The notes: generated by a model from the sequence alone, not told the origin. A DNA stretch of 41,836 nt from Bacteroidota bacterium (GCA_008933805.1 WBUH01000025.1:1-41836), one strand, 5' to 3'; positions 8,366 to 16,724 are shown, numbered from the stretch's first letter. Numbers and translations are program-made.

Positions 8366-9706
8366 TTAAACTGCTAGCTCCAAATGGTGCTCAACAACTT
8401 TATCTTTCCAATCGCCCATACGGGTATTAATATTTGCTTTTAGCTGGTTAAGCATACTGTACAACCCAAACATGGTGCGGTTTACATACAGCCCGTGTTG
8501 TGAACCTCTGCCATCGCCGCCGGCACGTATTTCTTTATTATTGCTCAACTCTTCGGCCATTGCATAAATGCGGTTAATGTAGTCATCGTCGCCAAAATCA
8601 AAACTATCTTGAAGGTGGGGTTGCGCCAATAATTGTATCAAATTCCTGAACGTATCTTTATACAACCGTTTGCGTTGATCGCTATCGTTGTCATAAATGA
8701 TCTCCATTCGGCGCATAATATCTTCAAGCACTTTATCGTCTGCTGTAACTTCGGGTATAATCATCCCGAAATAATCGTAGTAAAACGTTTCGGGTATCAC
8801 TTTTATACAGCCAAAATCAATCACTCCCACTGAACCATCGTCGTTAAACAAAAAGTTACCGGGATGTGGGTCGGCGTGAATTGAACGTAACGTATGGTTT
8901 TGAAATTCATAAAAACTCCACAACGCCTGACCTATTTTGTTACGCACTTCTTGCGAAGGATTGGTAGCCAAAAACTCGTTTAAGTGTTTGCCGTCCATCC
9001 AATCCATCGTAATAATACGGTCGGCAGAGTATTCCGGGTAATACTTCGGAAACTTAATCCCCTCAATGTGGGCGCATTGTTCAGCAGTTTCCTGTGAACG
9101 TTTAAGTTCTAACAAATAATCGGTTTCTTCTAATAGTTTGCCCTCAACTTCTATCAGGTATTTAGCCAATTCTTTTTCGGTAAGATTAAACATCCGCAAA
9201 GCGATGGGCTTCACAATTTTCAAATCGCTTTTAATACTATCGGCCACACCGGGGTATTGTATTTTAACCGCCAGTTTCTTCCCGTCTTTGTAGGCAGTAT
9301 GTACCTGCCCTATGCTTGCCGCGTTGGTGGCATTCATCTCAAAACTGTCAAACAGTTCCTGAGGTGTTCTCCCCAACGATTTGGTAAATGTTTTTACTAC
9401 TAACGGGCCACTAAGCGGCGGGGCACTGTATTGTGCCATCGTAAATTTATCGCTGTAAGCTTTTGGCAATACGGCTTTATCCATGCTTAGCATTTGCGCC
9501 ACTTTTAGGGCGCTGCCTTTTAACTGGCTTAAGCTGTTGTAAATATCCTCGGCGTTTTCTTTGTGTAATTCTTCTTTATCCAAATCAGGGTCAAACGCTT
9601 TTTTCACATAGTGTTTGATGTAATTACCCCCGATTTTCGCTCCTGTGCCTACAAATTTTAAGTTACGGTCAACTTTTGATGTGGCTATTTTATCTTGATA
9701 CTTCAT
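8366..9706 (-). CDS. ABC1/UbiB/COQ8-family atypical kinase
   Basis: These proteins have a protein-kinase-like fold and act in isoprenoid-quinone and lipid metabolism as ATPases rather than ordinary kinases. The 446-residue protein has the family's extra N-terminal motif as K-V-A-Q at 68-71 (canonical K-x-G-Q). The Ala-rich nucleotide loop N-A-A-S-I-G-Q-V-H lies at 128-136, and the ATP-binding lysine is K148 in A-V-K-I-Q-Y-P-G. The catalytic H-A-D-P-H-P-G-N is at 276-283 and D-F-G at 296-298. The G-S-A-L-K-V-A-Q-M-L-S context is closer to the COQ8/ADCK group than to proteobacterial UbiB. No long C-terminal transmembrane pair is evident. It is 63 bases downstream of a TetR-type regulator, probably in one transcript. 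With NDH-2 in the window a link to menaquinone is tempting but unproven. Confidence 0.87.
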   Translation of the reverse strand: MKYQDKIATSKVDRNLKFVGTGAKIGGNYIKHYVKKAFDPDLDKEELHKENAEDIYNSLSQLKGSALKVAQMLSMDKAVLPKAYSDKFTMAQYSAPPLSGPLVVKTFTKSLGRTPQELFDSFEMNATNAASIGQVHTAYKDGKKLAVKIQYPGVADSIKSDLKIVKPIALRMFNLTEKELAKYLIEVEGKLLEETDYLLELKRSQETAEQCAHIEGIKFPKYYPEYSADRIITMDWMDGKHLNEFLATNPSQEVRNKIGQALWSFYEFQNHTLRSIHADPHPGNFLFNDDGSVGVIDFGCIKVIPETFYYDYFGMIIPEVTADDKVLEDIMRRMEIIYDNDSDQRKRLYKDTFRNLIQLLAQPHLQDSFDFGDDDYINRIYAMAEELSNNKEIRAGGDGRGSQHGLYVNRTMFGLYSMLNQLKANINTRMGDWKDKVVEHHLELAV

Positions 9707-9769
9707 TTTAGGGCTGATGATTAGAAATTGTGAGTGGAAATATTAAAAACAAACCTGCATCGAAACTTC

Positions 9770-10399
9770 CTACATCGACCTGTTTTGAAACATGAATTTC
9801 CCAAAATCCAACGCGGCGTCTAATACTCCTTTGCCCAACAATTCAAACGCCAAGTGCAACGATTTTTCAATAACGGCATCGGTTTTCTCAAAATCTTTAC
9901 TGTCGTCTTTTAGCCAAAACTGATGGATAAATGCGAATTGTAGCCACAAACCGTCGGCATATTTATCTGAAAGGTATTTTCGGTCGGCCACTTCATTGTT
10001 GTTAATACCTTCACCTATGATAACCTGTGTAAAGGCTTTGAAATCGTCTTTTATCGCATCCAAATAGCGGGGAACGGGAGTATGTATTTTGTTACGTTGG
10101 TGCAAGTGCAGTAGGTAACTACGGTAACTGCGGGCATTTTCTACCCAACTGAAAAATAATGCCAACATCTTTTCTCGGGCACCGTAATTTTTAAATACTT
10201 CGTCGGCCTCTAATTTTTCTTTAGTGGCAGCAAATAAATGTCCCATAATGTGTTTTTCTATGGCGGCAAACGAGCCGAAATATTTATAAAATTCGCTCTC
10301 TTCCATATCGAGGCTTTTTGCAAACGTAAAAACACTTTTGGGTTGCTCGCCGTTTTCGAGCAAGTAGGCTATGTAAGCATCTATTATTTTTTGTTCCAT
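9770..10399 (-). CDS. TetR/AcrR-type transcriptional regulator
   Basis: The N-terminal part (residues about 1-55) reads as the TetR three-helix DNA-binding domain. The recognition-helix segment S-E-F-Y-K-Y-F-G-S-F-A-A-I is a good match to the family's Y-x-Y-F-x-S/T-K-x-x-L pattern. The remaining 150 residues are helical and aromatic-rich, as expected of the ligand-binding and dimerisation half. The length of 209 residues is typical. It precedes the UbiB-like kinase in the same direction, so it may control itself and that gene. No obvious dyad operator is visible upstream. The ligand is unknown. Confidence 0.8.
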   Translation of the reverse strand: MEQKIIDAYIAYLLENGEQPKSVFTFAKSLDMEESEFYKYFGSFAAIEKHIMGHLFAATKEKLEADEVFKNYGAREKMLALFFSWVENARSYRSYLLHLHQRNKIHTPVPRYLDAIKDDFKAFTQVIIGEGINNNEVADRKYLSDKYADGLWLQFAFIHQFWLKDDSKDFEKTDAVIEKSLHLAFELLGKGVLDAALDFGKFMFQNRSM

Positions 10400-10648
10400 G
10401 AGATTAAGGGATGATTTTTATCTATAACCGTAATTGTACCGCAAAGTTTAAGGCTTATCAGGGTGGTATGTTATTGCATTTGCATCAACACTCCGATTTG
10501 CTGTATCAAGTGCATAATTACCCGCATTAACGGAGGGCGAACATACATAGCCCGAATGCCTGACTATATCCTTTCAACAACTATGCGCTGAAAAGGTTAG
10601 ACCGGTTTGATAAAATTTTAAGAATTATTTTAAGACTGTCGTACCTAT
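10400..10648. other. Intergenic region with no identified feature
   Basis: This 249-base gap separates two leftward genes, TetR and tilS. I looked for a tRNA cloverleaf, a strong hairpin with a T-tract, and a reading frame, and found none. CTCCG (10492-10496) and CGGAG (about 10531-10535) could form only a short stem. The stretch near 10612-10633 holds two copies of a TTTTAAG-like word on an A/T-rich background. Confidence 0.4.
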
Positions 10649-11989
10649 TTACTGAACAGGCGTTATTACCAACACCTCTTTGGTTTGGGGAGTAACTTTA
10701 AAACGGTCGTCAACACGCAATCCTGCAATGCAAACCAAATGTTCTCCCGAAAAAAGTAACGGGAATTCGCCTTTGCTAAATACGGGTACTTTTAAATTGA
10801 TAAATACATCGCTCACTTTTTTCTTTTTCCGCATTCCCAGCGGGTAAAAGTAATCCCCTTTTTTCCAGCCTCTTACTGATAAAGGGAATTGTAATTTCTC
10901 TGCATCCAGTTGAGCAATGGCTGAGTCTGTTGAAATCTCATAGCCTTTTGCATCCAACCGTTGTATGGAATATGTTTTACCGGCAAACGAAAAACTCGTG
11001 GCTGTTGCTTCAATAACAAATTGTGTGGTTTCTTTTTCACGTTGTTCAAGCGGCCTCACAATAATTGCCTCGCGGTCTATCAACGCCTCGCCGTTCTCCC
11101 CGTAAAAAATTGTTCCACTATGCCCTGAAAGGCTTTGCGCCATTTGCGCTACTACATCGTTGCTAAATCCGTAGGGTTTCAATAGTTCATATAAATACAC
11201 CTGCGGTTGCGGTAACGCCAGCAAGCCCGCTTTGTTTATCATCAACCCCTCCCCTTCTCTGTGGGTTATGGCAGCTGTGTTAGCAGTAATTACTTCATCT
11301 ATCAGTTGGCGGTATTGGCCTACCAAGGTTGATAGGTTGTAAAAACTCTCCTCATAATTGGGGTTTAAGCCTTTTAGTACGGGCAAAACCACATTCCTAA
11401 GTTTATTGCGGCTGTATTTATTAAGACTGTTGCTGCTGTCTTCCCGCCATTTAAGTTTTTTGGCTTTGGCAAACTCTTCAATCTCGGCTCTGGTAGCCAA
11501 TAGCAACGGGCGGATTAAATTACCTTCCCGCGGTTTCATACCTTGCAAGCCGGCTAACCCCGAACCTCTGTTTATATTAAATAGTATCGTCTCTACTTGG
11601 TCGGTTTGGTGGTGAGCGGTAGCCAGTAAATCATAACCTTCATTACTCATCACCTCATGAAACCAATTGTAGCGTAGTTGCCTTGCCGCTACCTGTGTAG
11701 ACACTTTATGCTGTTTAGCATAGTTAAGGGTATCAAACCGGATAGAAAAAAAAGGCACTTGAAGTTTTTGGGCAAAGGTTCGGGCAAAATCCTCATCGCC
11801 GTCACTCTCCTCAGCACGCAAACTAAAATTACAGTGCGCAAGGGCAATATCACAGCCGTTCTCCTTTAATAATGTTGCCAATACCACGCTGTCAACTCCC
11901 CCGCTAAAAGCCAACAGTATTTTTTGTGCAGGCAATACTTTAACCTGATTTTGCATAAAAGCCCCGAAAGCCTGTAAACTAATTGGCAT
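10649..11989 (-). CDS. tilS: tRNA(Ile)-lysidine synthase
   Basis: TilS attaches lysine to C34 of the CAU-anticodon isoleucine tRNA using ATP, so that the tRNA reads AUA and is charged with isoleucine. The PP-loop ATP-binding motif S-G-G-V-D-S is at residues 29-34. It is followed by the family's A-H-x-N-F-x-L-R and A-T-A-H-H-x-x-D-Q-x-E-T segments. The C-terminal third has the R-x-x-K-G-D-x-F-x-P-L-G-M-x-x-K-K-K segment that binds tRNA. The reading frame is open to 12229, but I start at the ATG at 11989 (446 residues). The longer form would run into the divergent OstA-like gene and add 80 residues without family character. The promoter at 12000-12029 supports this choice. Confidence 0.93.
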   Translation of the reverse strand: MPISLQAFGAFMQNQVKVLPAQKILLAFSGGVDSVVLATLLKENGCDIALAHCNFSLRAEESDGDEDFARTFAQKLQVPFFSIRFDTLNYAKQHKVSTQVAARQLRYNWFHEVMSNEGYDLLATAHHQTDQVETILFNINRGSGLAGLQGMKPREGNLIRPLLLATRAEIEEFAKAKKLKWREDSSNSLNKYSRNKLRNVVLPVLKGLNPNYEESFYNLSTLVGQYRQLIDEVITANTAAITHREGEGLMINKAGLLALPQPQVYLYELLKPYGFSNDVVAQMAQSLSGHSGTIFYGENGEALIDREAIIVRPLEQREKETTQFVIEATATSFSFAGKTYSIQRLDAKGYEISTDSAIAQLDAEKLQFPLSVRGWKKGDYFYPLGMRKKKKVSDVFINLKVPVFSKGEFPLLFSGEHLVCIAGLRVDDRFKVTPQTKEVLVITPVQ

Positions 11990-11991
11990 AA

Positions 11992-12024
11992 TTTGTGAAC
12001 AAAGGTCGTTAAAAATTACTTTTG
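11992..12024 (+). promoter_or_regulatory. Promoter of the OstA-like gene
   Basis: TTTG (11992-11995), a 21-base spacer and TACTTTTG (12017-12024) fit the Bacteroidota consensus. The -7 element ends 23 bases before the ATG at 12048. It overlaps the divergent tilS promoter. Confidence 0.6.
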
Positions 12025-12029
12025 CCAAA
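12000..12029 (-). promoter_or_regulatory. Probable promoter of tilS, overlapping the divergent promoter
   Basis: On the minus strand TTTG (12026-12029) is followed by 18 bases and GACCTTTG (12000-12007), one base off TAnnTTTG at each of its first two positions. It ends 10 bases before the tilS ATG. The OstA-like -7 element lies inside this spacer, so the two promoters may compete for polymerase. Confidence 0.45.
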
Positions 12030-12047
12030 GCAACGGCATTAAGCCCT

Positions 12048-13646
12048 ATGATAAAAGCCCTTTTTAAAACATCGATAACAGTAGTTTTTGTTTTTATAAC
12101 GATTGCGCTGAGTGCCCAAACCAAAATTGAATTATTAGGGGCTGAATACCTTGAATACAAAGAACCCCAATTTGGCAAAGTGCGCCGATTGATTGGCGGT
12201 GTGGGCTTTAAGCACGAAGACGTAACCATGTATTGCGATAGTGCCTACCAAAACGAGGAAAACAATACGTTTACGGCGTACAGTAATGTGAAAATTTATC
12301 AGGGAGACTCGGTGAGTTTGTTTGGTGATACGCTTTACTACCAAGGAAACACCCGCACGGCTCTGCTAAAAGGTAAAGTGGTTACGCTAAACGACGGGCA
12401 AACCACCCTTACTACCGATGCTATTAATTATGATGCCAATGTGGGGATAGGCTACTATAACACACACGGCCACATTGTGAGTAAGGAAAATACAATGGAT
12501 AGCCGCATAGGCAGCTATGACACCAAAAGCAAAACGTTTGAGTTTAAGGACAGCGTGGTATTAATAAACCCTGAGTACGTAATGTATTGCGACACGCTAC
12601 AGTATAATACCTCTAACCAATATGCGTACTTTTTTGGCCCGACACGAATAATAAATACCAAAGATTCAACACTGGTGTATTGCGAACAAGGCTGGTACAA
12701 TACCAAAATCAACTATTCGCAGATTAAAAAGAACTCCTATATTTTTACTGAAGACAAGAAACTGTTTGCCGATAGTATGGTGTACACAGGCAAAACAGGT
12801 ATAGACGAAGCCTTTGGAAATATTTTGCTGGTGGATACCACTAATAAGATAGAAATACACGGGCAGCGGGGCACATACAACCGCAATACCAACAAAGCGT
12901 GGGTTACCAAAGCTCCGTATGCAAGTATGCAGGTTGAAAAGGATACGTTATTTGTTACGGCGGATACGTTACTTACTACTTACGATACCATTTTGCGCAA
13001 CCGTACCTTATATACCTACCACAAAACCAAGTTTTATAAAAAGGATATGCAGGGATTGTGCGACTCGTTGCAATACTCTTTTAAAGACTCGGTAATAAAT
13101 ATGGAGGGTAACCCTGTGCTTTGGAACGATAAAAACCAAATCACCGCCGATACTTTGCGCGTTTATATGAAAGACGGCCAGCTGCAAATGATGCGCATGA
13201 TGAAAAATACCTTTATTGTGATGGAACGCGACAGCGTGAAGTACAACCAAATAAAGGGACGTAATGCGGAAGCTTATTTTGCAGACAGGAGATTGAAACA
13301 AGTAACCGTGAACCAAGATGTAGAGAATGTATATTATGTAGAAGAGGATACCGGCAAATACATTGGAATGCAAAAAGTGATTTGCGGCAGTTTGCGTATT
13401 GAAATAGACAGTAACAAGGTGGGCAAGGTATTTTACCATCTTTCGCCGGTAGGAGATTTGCACCCGATGGACAAAATACCTGCGGGTGAGGATAGACTAA
13501 AAGGTTTTAGGTGGCTGGCAAACATACGTCCCAATAGCAAAACGGATGTTATCCCCGTATATGTTCCTGAGAAGCAGCCTGAAAAACCTGCTCCTAAACA
13601 AAAAGAGAAGAAAAAGAAGGACACAAAGGACAAACCCAAAAAGTAA
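12048..13646 (+). CDS. OstA/LptA-like periplasmic LPS-transport protein
   Basis: OstA-type beta-jellyroll proteins form the periplasmic bridge that carries LPS to the outer membrane. The 532-residue product has a signal peptide (residues 1-24, ending A-L-S-A before Gln). A long series of beta-strand repeats follows, recognisable by recurring G-D-T/S-L-x-Y and Y-C-D-S/T-L-Q-Y segments and Tyr/Asp-rich turns, over about residues 25-460. A Lys/Pro-rich tail closes the protein, with a strongly basic last 25 residues. It is much longer than E. coli LptA, as is usual for the Bacteroidota OstA-like family. It is divergent from tilS, with overlapping promoters. The LPS-transport role rests on family membership. 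Confidence 0.82.
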   Translation: MIKALFKTSITVVFVFITIALSAQTKIELLGAEYLEYKEPQFGKVRRLIGGVGFKHEDVTMYCDSAYQNEENNTFTAYSNVKIYQGDSVSLFGDTLYYQGNTRTALLKGKVVTLNDGQTTLTTDAINYDANVGIGYYNTHGHIVSKENTMDSRIGSYDTKSKTFEFKDSVVLINPEYVMYCDTLQYNTSNQYAYFFGPTRIINTKDSTLVYCEQGWYNTKINYSQIKKNSYIFTEDKKLFADSMVYTGKTGIDEAFGNILLVDTTNKIEIHGQRGTYNRNTNKAWVTKAPYASMQVEKDTLFVTADTLLTTYDTILRNRTLYTYHKTKFYKKDMQGLCDSLQYSFKDSVINMEGNPVLWNDKNQITADTLRVYMKDGQLQMMRMMKNTFIVMERDSVKYNQIKGRNAEAYFADRRLKQVTVNQDVENVYYVEEDTGKYIGMQKVICGSLRIEIDSNKVGKVFYHLSPVGDLHPMDKIPAGEDRLKGFRWLANIRPNSKTDVIPVYVPEKQPEKPAPKQKEKKKKDTKDKPKK

Positions 13647-13695
13647 GCCTCTCAACTATCCGTTCATAAAAAATAAAACTTCCCTGTATCTTTCA

Positions 13696-13718
13696 TACCC
13701 TAATGCGATTATAGGGTA
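13696..13718 (+). repeat. Inverted repeat touching the start of the OmpA-like gene
   Basis: TACCCTA (13696-13702) and TAGGGTA (13712-13718) are perfect inverted copies separated by 9 bases, ending one base before the ATG at 13720. It could be an operator, or an RNA hairpin that hinders ribosome access. A TATCTTTC element just upstream (13687-13694) is a near match to a -7 box. Confidence 0.4.
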
Positions 13719-13719
13719 G

Positions 13720-14217
13720 ATGAAAAAATGGAGTTTATTTTTCATACCAATAGTATTCTTTTGTCTTAGCAGCACCGCCCAATCACAGCGTACGAGTGAC
13801 TCGCTCTATAACCCATTCAATAATCCCAAAGTAGGTGATTACCTAACAATTCCTATTTTATGGGGCTGTTCACCAAATATTAACCCTGATGTCGCTAAAA
13901 ATTTAGACGAACATGTGATTACTGTCATAAAAAACTATCCTAACCTGATTTTCAGATTAGAATCACATAGTGATTGCAGAGCAGATAGTGCCTATAACCG
14001 AGACTTTACTCAACGTCGTGCAGATATAATGATGGCCTATTTAATCGATAAGCAAGTTGATACCTCGCGTATTAAAGCAGTAGGCATCGGCGAGGATAAT
14101 CTATTCATCAAAAAATGTAATTGTGAGCTTTCTGACTATGAACGGAAATGTACAGAAGCCGAGCATCAACAAAACCGAAGAACCGTATTGCGCATAATTG
14201 CAATAAAAGAAAATTAA
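13720..14217 (+). CDS. Small exported OmpA-like (peptidoglycan-binding) protein
   Basis: The 165-residue product has a signal peptide (1-20, ending S-T-A before Gln) followed directly by one OmpA C-terminal-like domain. The family pattern is seen as E-S-H-S-D-C-R-A near residue 80, then N-R-D-F-T-Q-R-R-A-D and the G-I-G-E segment. N-R-R-T near the end closes the domain. Such domains hold the outer membrane to peptidoglycan. The protein lacks a lipobox cysteine and a beta-barrel, so it is probably soluble in the periplasm. Several extra cysteines near the end (K-C-N-C ... C) are unusual for the domain. The next gene begins 24 bases downstream, suggesting co-transcription. Confidence 0.8.
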   Translation: MKKWSLFFIPIVFFCLSSTAQSQRTSDSLYNPFNNPKVGDYLTIPILWGCSPNINPDVAKNLDEHVITVIKNYPNLIFRLESHSDCRADSAYNRDFTQRRADIMMAYLIDKQVDTSRIKAVGIGEDNLFIKKCNCELSDYERKCTEAEHQQNRRTVLRIIAIKEN

Positions 14218-14241
14218 GCACCGTTAATACCTACACTACCT

Positions 14242-15270
14242 ATGAACCGTAAAAAAATTATTCTTTTTGTTTTTGTGTTGCTTTTTGCAACCGCCACGTA
14301 TTCGCAAAGCGAATATTATTGGTTTACCCCCGGCGATGCCCAAGCAGTAAAAATGTACATTGAAAAGCGCAGCCAAATAAGGGATAGTATCATTAAAAAT
14401 AACATTCGCAACGTTACCACCTACTACAAACAATTTGATAAAAAAGGAAACATTACCCGTAATGTGGTTGCTACCGAAGAAACGTACGACAATAAAGGCG
14501 ACCTTGTTGTAAAATCCTTTTATGATTATAAGGGTCGCCCAAAATACACCTGTTACTACACCTATAATAGTTCGGGTATACAAACAGCTTTTAAAAAGTT
14601 TGACAAAAAAGGGAACTACATCAGCGGTTGGGAGTACATTGTAAATGCAAACAACCTTGTTGAGAAGCGCACCTTTTATAATAAAAAGGAAAGCGCTGTA
14701 TCGTGGTCAGAATCTATTACTTATAATGATGCGGGACAACCCACTAAAACAGTACATACCAATAAGAAAGGTAAAGTCTTCTCTTCAATAGAAACCGATT
14801 ACTATACAGACGGCAACAAAAAAGAGGTTAGGCACTATGGCAAAAAGGGTAAACTGATTTCAGTAGTTAAATACGATTGCTTGGCCGTTGGTGTTATATC
14901 AAACAATAAAAACAGCGATACGGCGGCATCATGCACTAAAAGCACGTACGACGCTGACAGCAATAAAATTATTACCAATGAAATTGTGTACCCAAACGGT
15001 AAAATGTGGCGCAGCATTTCTATCATTAACAAACAGGGTAAACTGATTGAATGGAAATCAATCAACCCTAAAGGTGAAGAGGCCTATAAAGAAACTCACA
15101 CCTATAATGATAAGGGACTTGAAATAACCCACACGTTCACCTCAAGCAAATACACGCCACATAATTACCGACTTGAATACGTGTATGACGATAAAGGACA
15201 AAATACGGTTACCAAACGCTACAACCGAAAGAATATACTGTTGTACGAAACGCATAAGTTTATCCGCTAA
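14242..15270 (+). CDS. Exported YD/RHS-like repeat protein
   Basis: The 342-residue protein has a signal peptide (1-21, ending A-T-Y-S before Gln). About ten loosely repeated units of some 20-25 residues follow, of the type F/Y-D-K-K-G-N or Y-N-D-K-G-x, each followed by a beta strand. This resembles the YD repeats of RHS proteins and the wider family of Bacteroidota repeat proteins. There is no polymorphic toxin C-terminus, no self-cleavage motif and no immunity gene, so I do not call it an RHS toxin. It follows the OmpA-like gene and ends at a clear terminator, so the pair is likely an operon. The function is unknown. Confidence 0.7.
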   Translation: MNRKKIILFVFVLLFATATYSQSEYYWFTPGDAQAVKMYIEKRSQIRDSIIKNNIRNVTTYYKQFDKKGNITRNVVATEETYDNKGDLVVKSFYDYKGRPKYTCYYTYNSSGIQTAFKKFDKKGNYISGWEYIVNANNLVEKRTFYNKKESAVSWSESITYNDAGQPTKTVHTNKKGKVFSSIETDYYTDGNKKEVRHYGKKGKLISVVKYDCLAVGVISNNKNSDTAASCTKSTYDADSNKIITNEIVYPNGKMWRSISIINKQGKLIEWKSINPKGEEAYKETHTYNDKGLEITHTFTSSKYTPHNYRLEYVYDDKGQNTVTKRYNRKNILLYETHKFIR

Positions 15271-15293
15271 AAACTACATAATCTTATTAATGG

Positions 15294-15329
15294 AGCGCAC
15301 CGAAAATTTTTTCAGTGCGCTTTTTGTTT
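15294..15329 (+). terminator. Rho-independent terminator
   Basis: AGCGCAC (15294-15300) pairs perfectly with GTGCGCT (15315-15321) and is followed by TTTTTGTTT. It ends the 13720-15270 operon. Confidence 0.85.
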
Positions 15330-15400
15330 GTCCCAATAAAAAATCATGCAGTAGTAATTGTAAAATCACAGTTCTATTATAATCTTGCCTTCATAAATAC

Positions 15401-16231
15401 ATGAAAGCAGAACTTAAATCCGTTGAAGAATACTTGAGGCAATGGGCCGACTCGGCCATTCAATTCCTACCCAATCTTTTAGGAGCTTTAGCCCTGATTA
15501 CCATTGGCTTTTGGCTGGTGCGCGTAGTTGATAAAATACTGCACCGCTTTTTTGAACGCCGCGATTATGAAATATCCCTCGAAACTTTTTTACGCAGCTT
15601 TATAGGCATTGGTCTCAAAATAGTGCTGATAATAACAGCCGCGGGAATAGTGGGCTTCCCCACCACCTCATTAGTTGCCATTTTTGGTGCGGCTGGTTTA
15701 GCGGTGGGTTTGGCATTGCAGGGGTCGCTTTCAAACTTTGCAGGGGGTGTTTTGATACTAATTTTCCGTCCGTTTAAAGTAGGGGATTTGGTTACACTGA
15801 GCGGAGAATTTGGCGAGGTAAAAGAAATCCAGATATTCAATACCATTATCCTTACCCCTGATAACCGCACCGTAATTTTTCCAAACGGGGCCATCTCAAA
15901 CGGCACCATCATCAACCACAGCAAGCATGGCAACCTGTTGGTTGAAATGAAACTAAGCATTGATTTTACAGAAGACTTTGAAAAAGTGCGTTCAATTATC
16001 CTTAGAGAATTAAACAACGACCCTAACGTGTTAAAAAATCCGGCTGCGGATGTGTTTATTGTTGGCTACGGAGACACTTCTTTGCAACTTACAATACGCC
16101 CCTATGCCGCACCCGAACATTATTGGGATGTGCATTTTACTACACTTAATAACCTGCGGAAAGCATTAATAGCAAATGGCGTACGCGACCCACAACCTGT
16201 AACCCGTGTAATGGTGTTAAAAAACGATTGA
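15401..16231 (+). CDS. MscS-family mechanosensitive channel
   Basis: MscS channels open under membrane tension and release solutes during osmotic downshock. The 276-residue protein has the MscS core. Transmembrane segments lie at about 18-40 and 62-85. The pore-lining TM3 (about 88-115) has the diagnostic Gly/Ala pattern G-A-A-G-L-A-V-G-L-A-L-Q-G-S-L-S-N-F-A-G-G. The beta domain follows (F-R-P-F-K-V-G-D, then G-E-V-K-E-I and P-N-G-A-I-S-N), and then the alpha/beta cage. The length is close to E. coli MscS (286). It has its own spacer and is flanked by terminators, so it is probably monocistronic. TAATCTTG about 15 bases upstream is a weak -7 candidate. Confidence 0.93.
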   Translation: MKAELKSVEEYLRQWADSAIQFLPNLLGALALITIGFWLVRVVDKILHRFFERRDYEISLETFLRSFIGIGLKIVLIITAAGIVGFPTTSLVAIFGAAGLAVGLALQGSLSNFAGGVLILIFRPFKVGDLVTLSGEFGEVKEIQIFNTIILTPDNRTVIFPNGAISNGTIINHSKHGNLLVEMKLSIDFTEDFEKVRSIILRELNNDPNVLKNPAADVFIVGYGDTSLQLTIRPYAAPEHYWDVHFTTLNNLRKALIANGVRDPQPVTRVMVLKND

Positions 16232-16253
16232 GATAATCCCTTGAATAGTAGTT

Positions 16254-16286
16254 AAAGCGACTGTGCTCTAGCATTGCCGCTTTTTT
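16254..16286 (+). terminator. Probable terminator after the MscS gene
   Basis: AAAGCG-A-C and G-C-CGCTTT form a stem with one A/C mismatch around a 14-base loop, followed by a run of six T. Confidence 0.65.
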
Positions 16287-16370
16287 ATTGCCTGTCCCAA
16301 TTTCAATGTTAAGAACAATTCCTTAATGTTCGATTAACATTTGAGAAATATCTGATTAACATTTCCGAAA

Positions 16371-16378
16371 TACTTTTG
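16371..16378 (+). promoter_or_regulatory. Candidate -7 element for the 16386 gene
   Basis: TACTTTTG fits TAnnTTTG and ends 7 bases before the ATG at 16386. A TTTG at the right distance is absent. Confidence 0.4.
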
Positions 16379-16385
16379 CTGCCGA

Positions 16386-16724
16386 ATGAAAAACATAGTG
16401 TTTGCAGTTTTGCTGCTGATAACAAATACAATAGCTATTGCCGGAAATACTGACCCTGAAGCTAAATACAGCATTAAAGGACAAGTTACAGACGAAAAGG
16501 GAGACCCCTTGGCAGGTGTAGAAGTGTTTGTTGAAGGACTAGACAAAAAAGTTTATACTGATTTTGACGGCAATTTTGAGGTGAACCAATTAAAAAGCGG
16601 AACCTATACGCTTAAGTTTTCATACGTGGCATATAATGAAGCTAAAAACGTATTCAAAACTATACAATCCAACCCTGAGTTAACAGTAGTAAAACTACAA
16701 AAACGAAAGCTAAAACTAGGTTAA
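16386..16724 (+). CDS. Small exported carboxypeptidase-regulatory-like (Ig-fold) protein
   Basis: The 112-residue product is a signal peptide (about 1-20) plus a single carboxypeptidase-regulatory-like beta-sandwich. The usual landmarks are all present: I-K-G-Q-V-T-D-E-K-G-D-P-L-A-G-V, then T-D-F-D-G-N-F, and L-K-S-G-T-Y-T-L-K-F-S-Y-V-A-Y. This domain normally sits at the N-terminus of TonB-dependent receptors (SusC type). Here it stands alone, and no receptor follows within the next 25 kb. It is complete rather than truncated, since it ends in a basic tail and a stop with no coding remnant beyond. Its role is unknown. Confidence 0.8.
   Translation: MKNIVFAVLLLITNTIAIAGNTDPEAKYSIKGQVTDEKGDPLAGVEVFVEGLDKKVYTDFDGNFEVNQLKSGTYTLKFSYVAYNEAKNVFKTIQSNPELTVVKLQKRKLKLG

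Noticed and set aside
10400-10648. A tRNA or small RNA gene in the TetR-tilS gap
   Set aside because: No cloverleaf arms, T-loop or strong terminator hairpin are present; the possible stems are 4-5 bp only.
10649-12229. A longer tilS reading frame starting at 12229 (526 residues)
   Set aside because: It overlaps the divergent OstA-like gene by 182 bases and crosses both promoters, and the extra 80 residues lack TilS character. The ATG at 11989 fits the family length.
14242-15270. An RHS polymorphic toxin
   Set aside because: It is short, has no RHS core self-cleavage motif, no variable toxic C-terminus and no immunity gene next to it.
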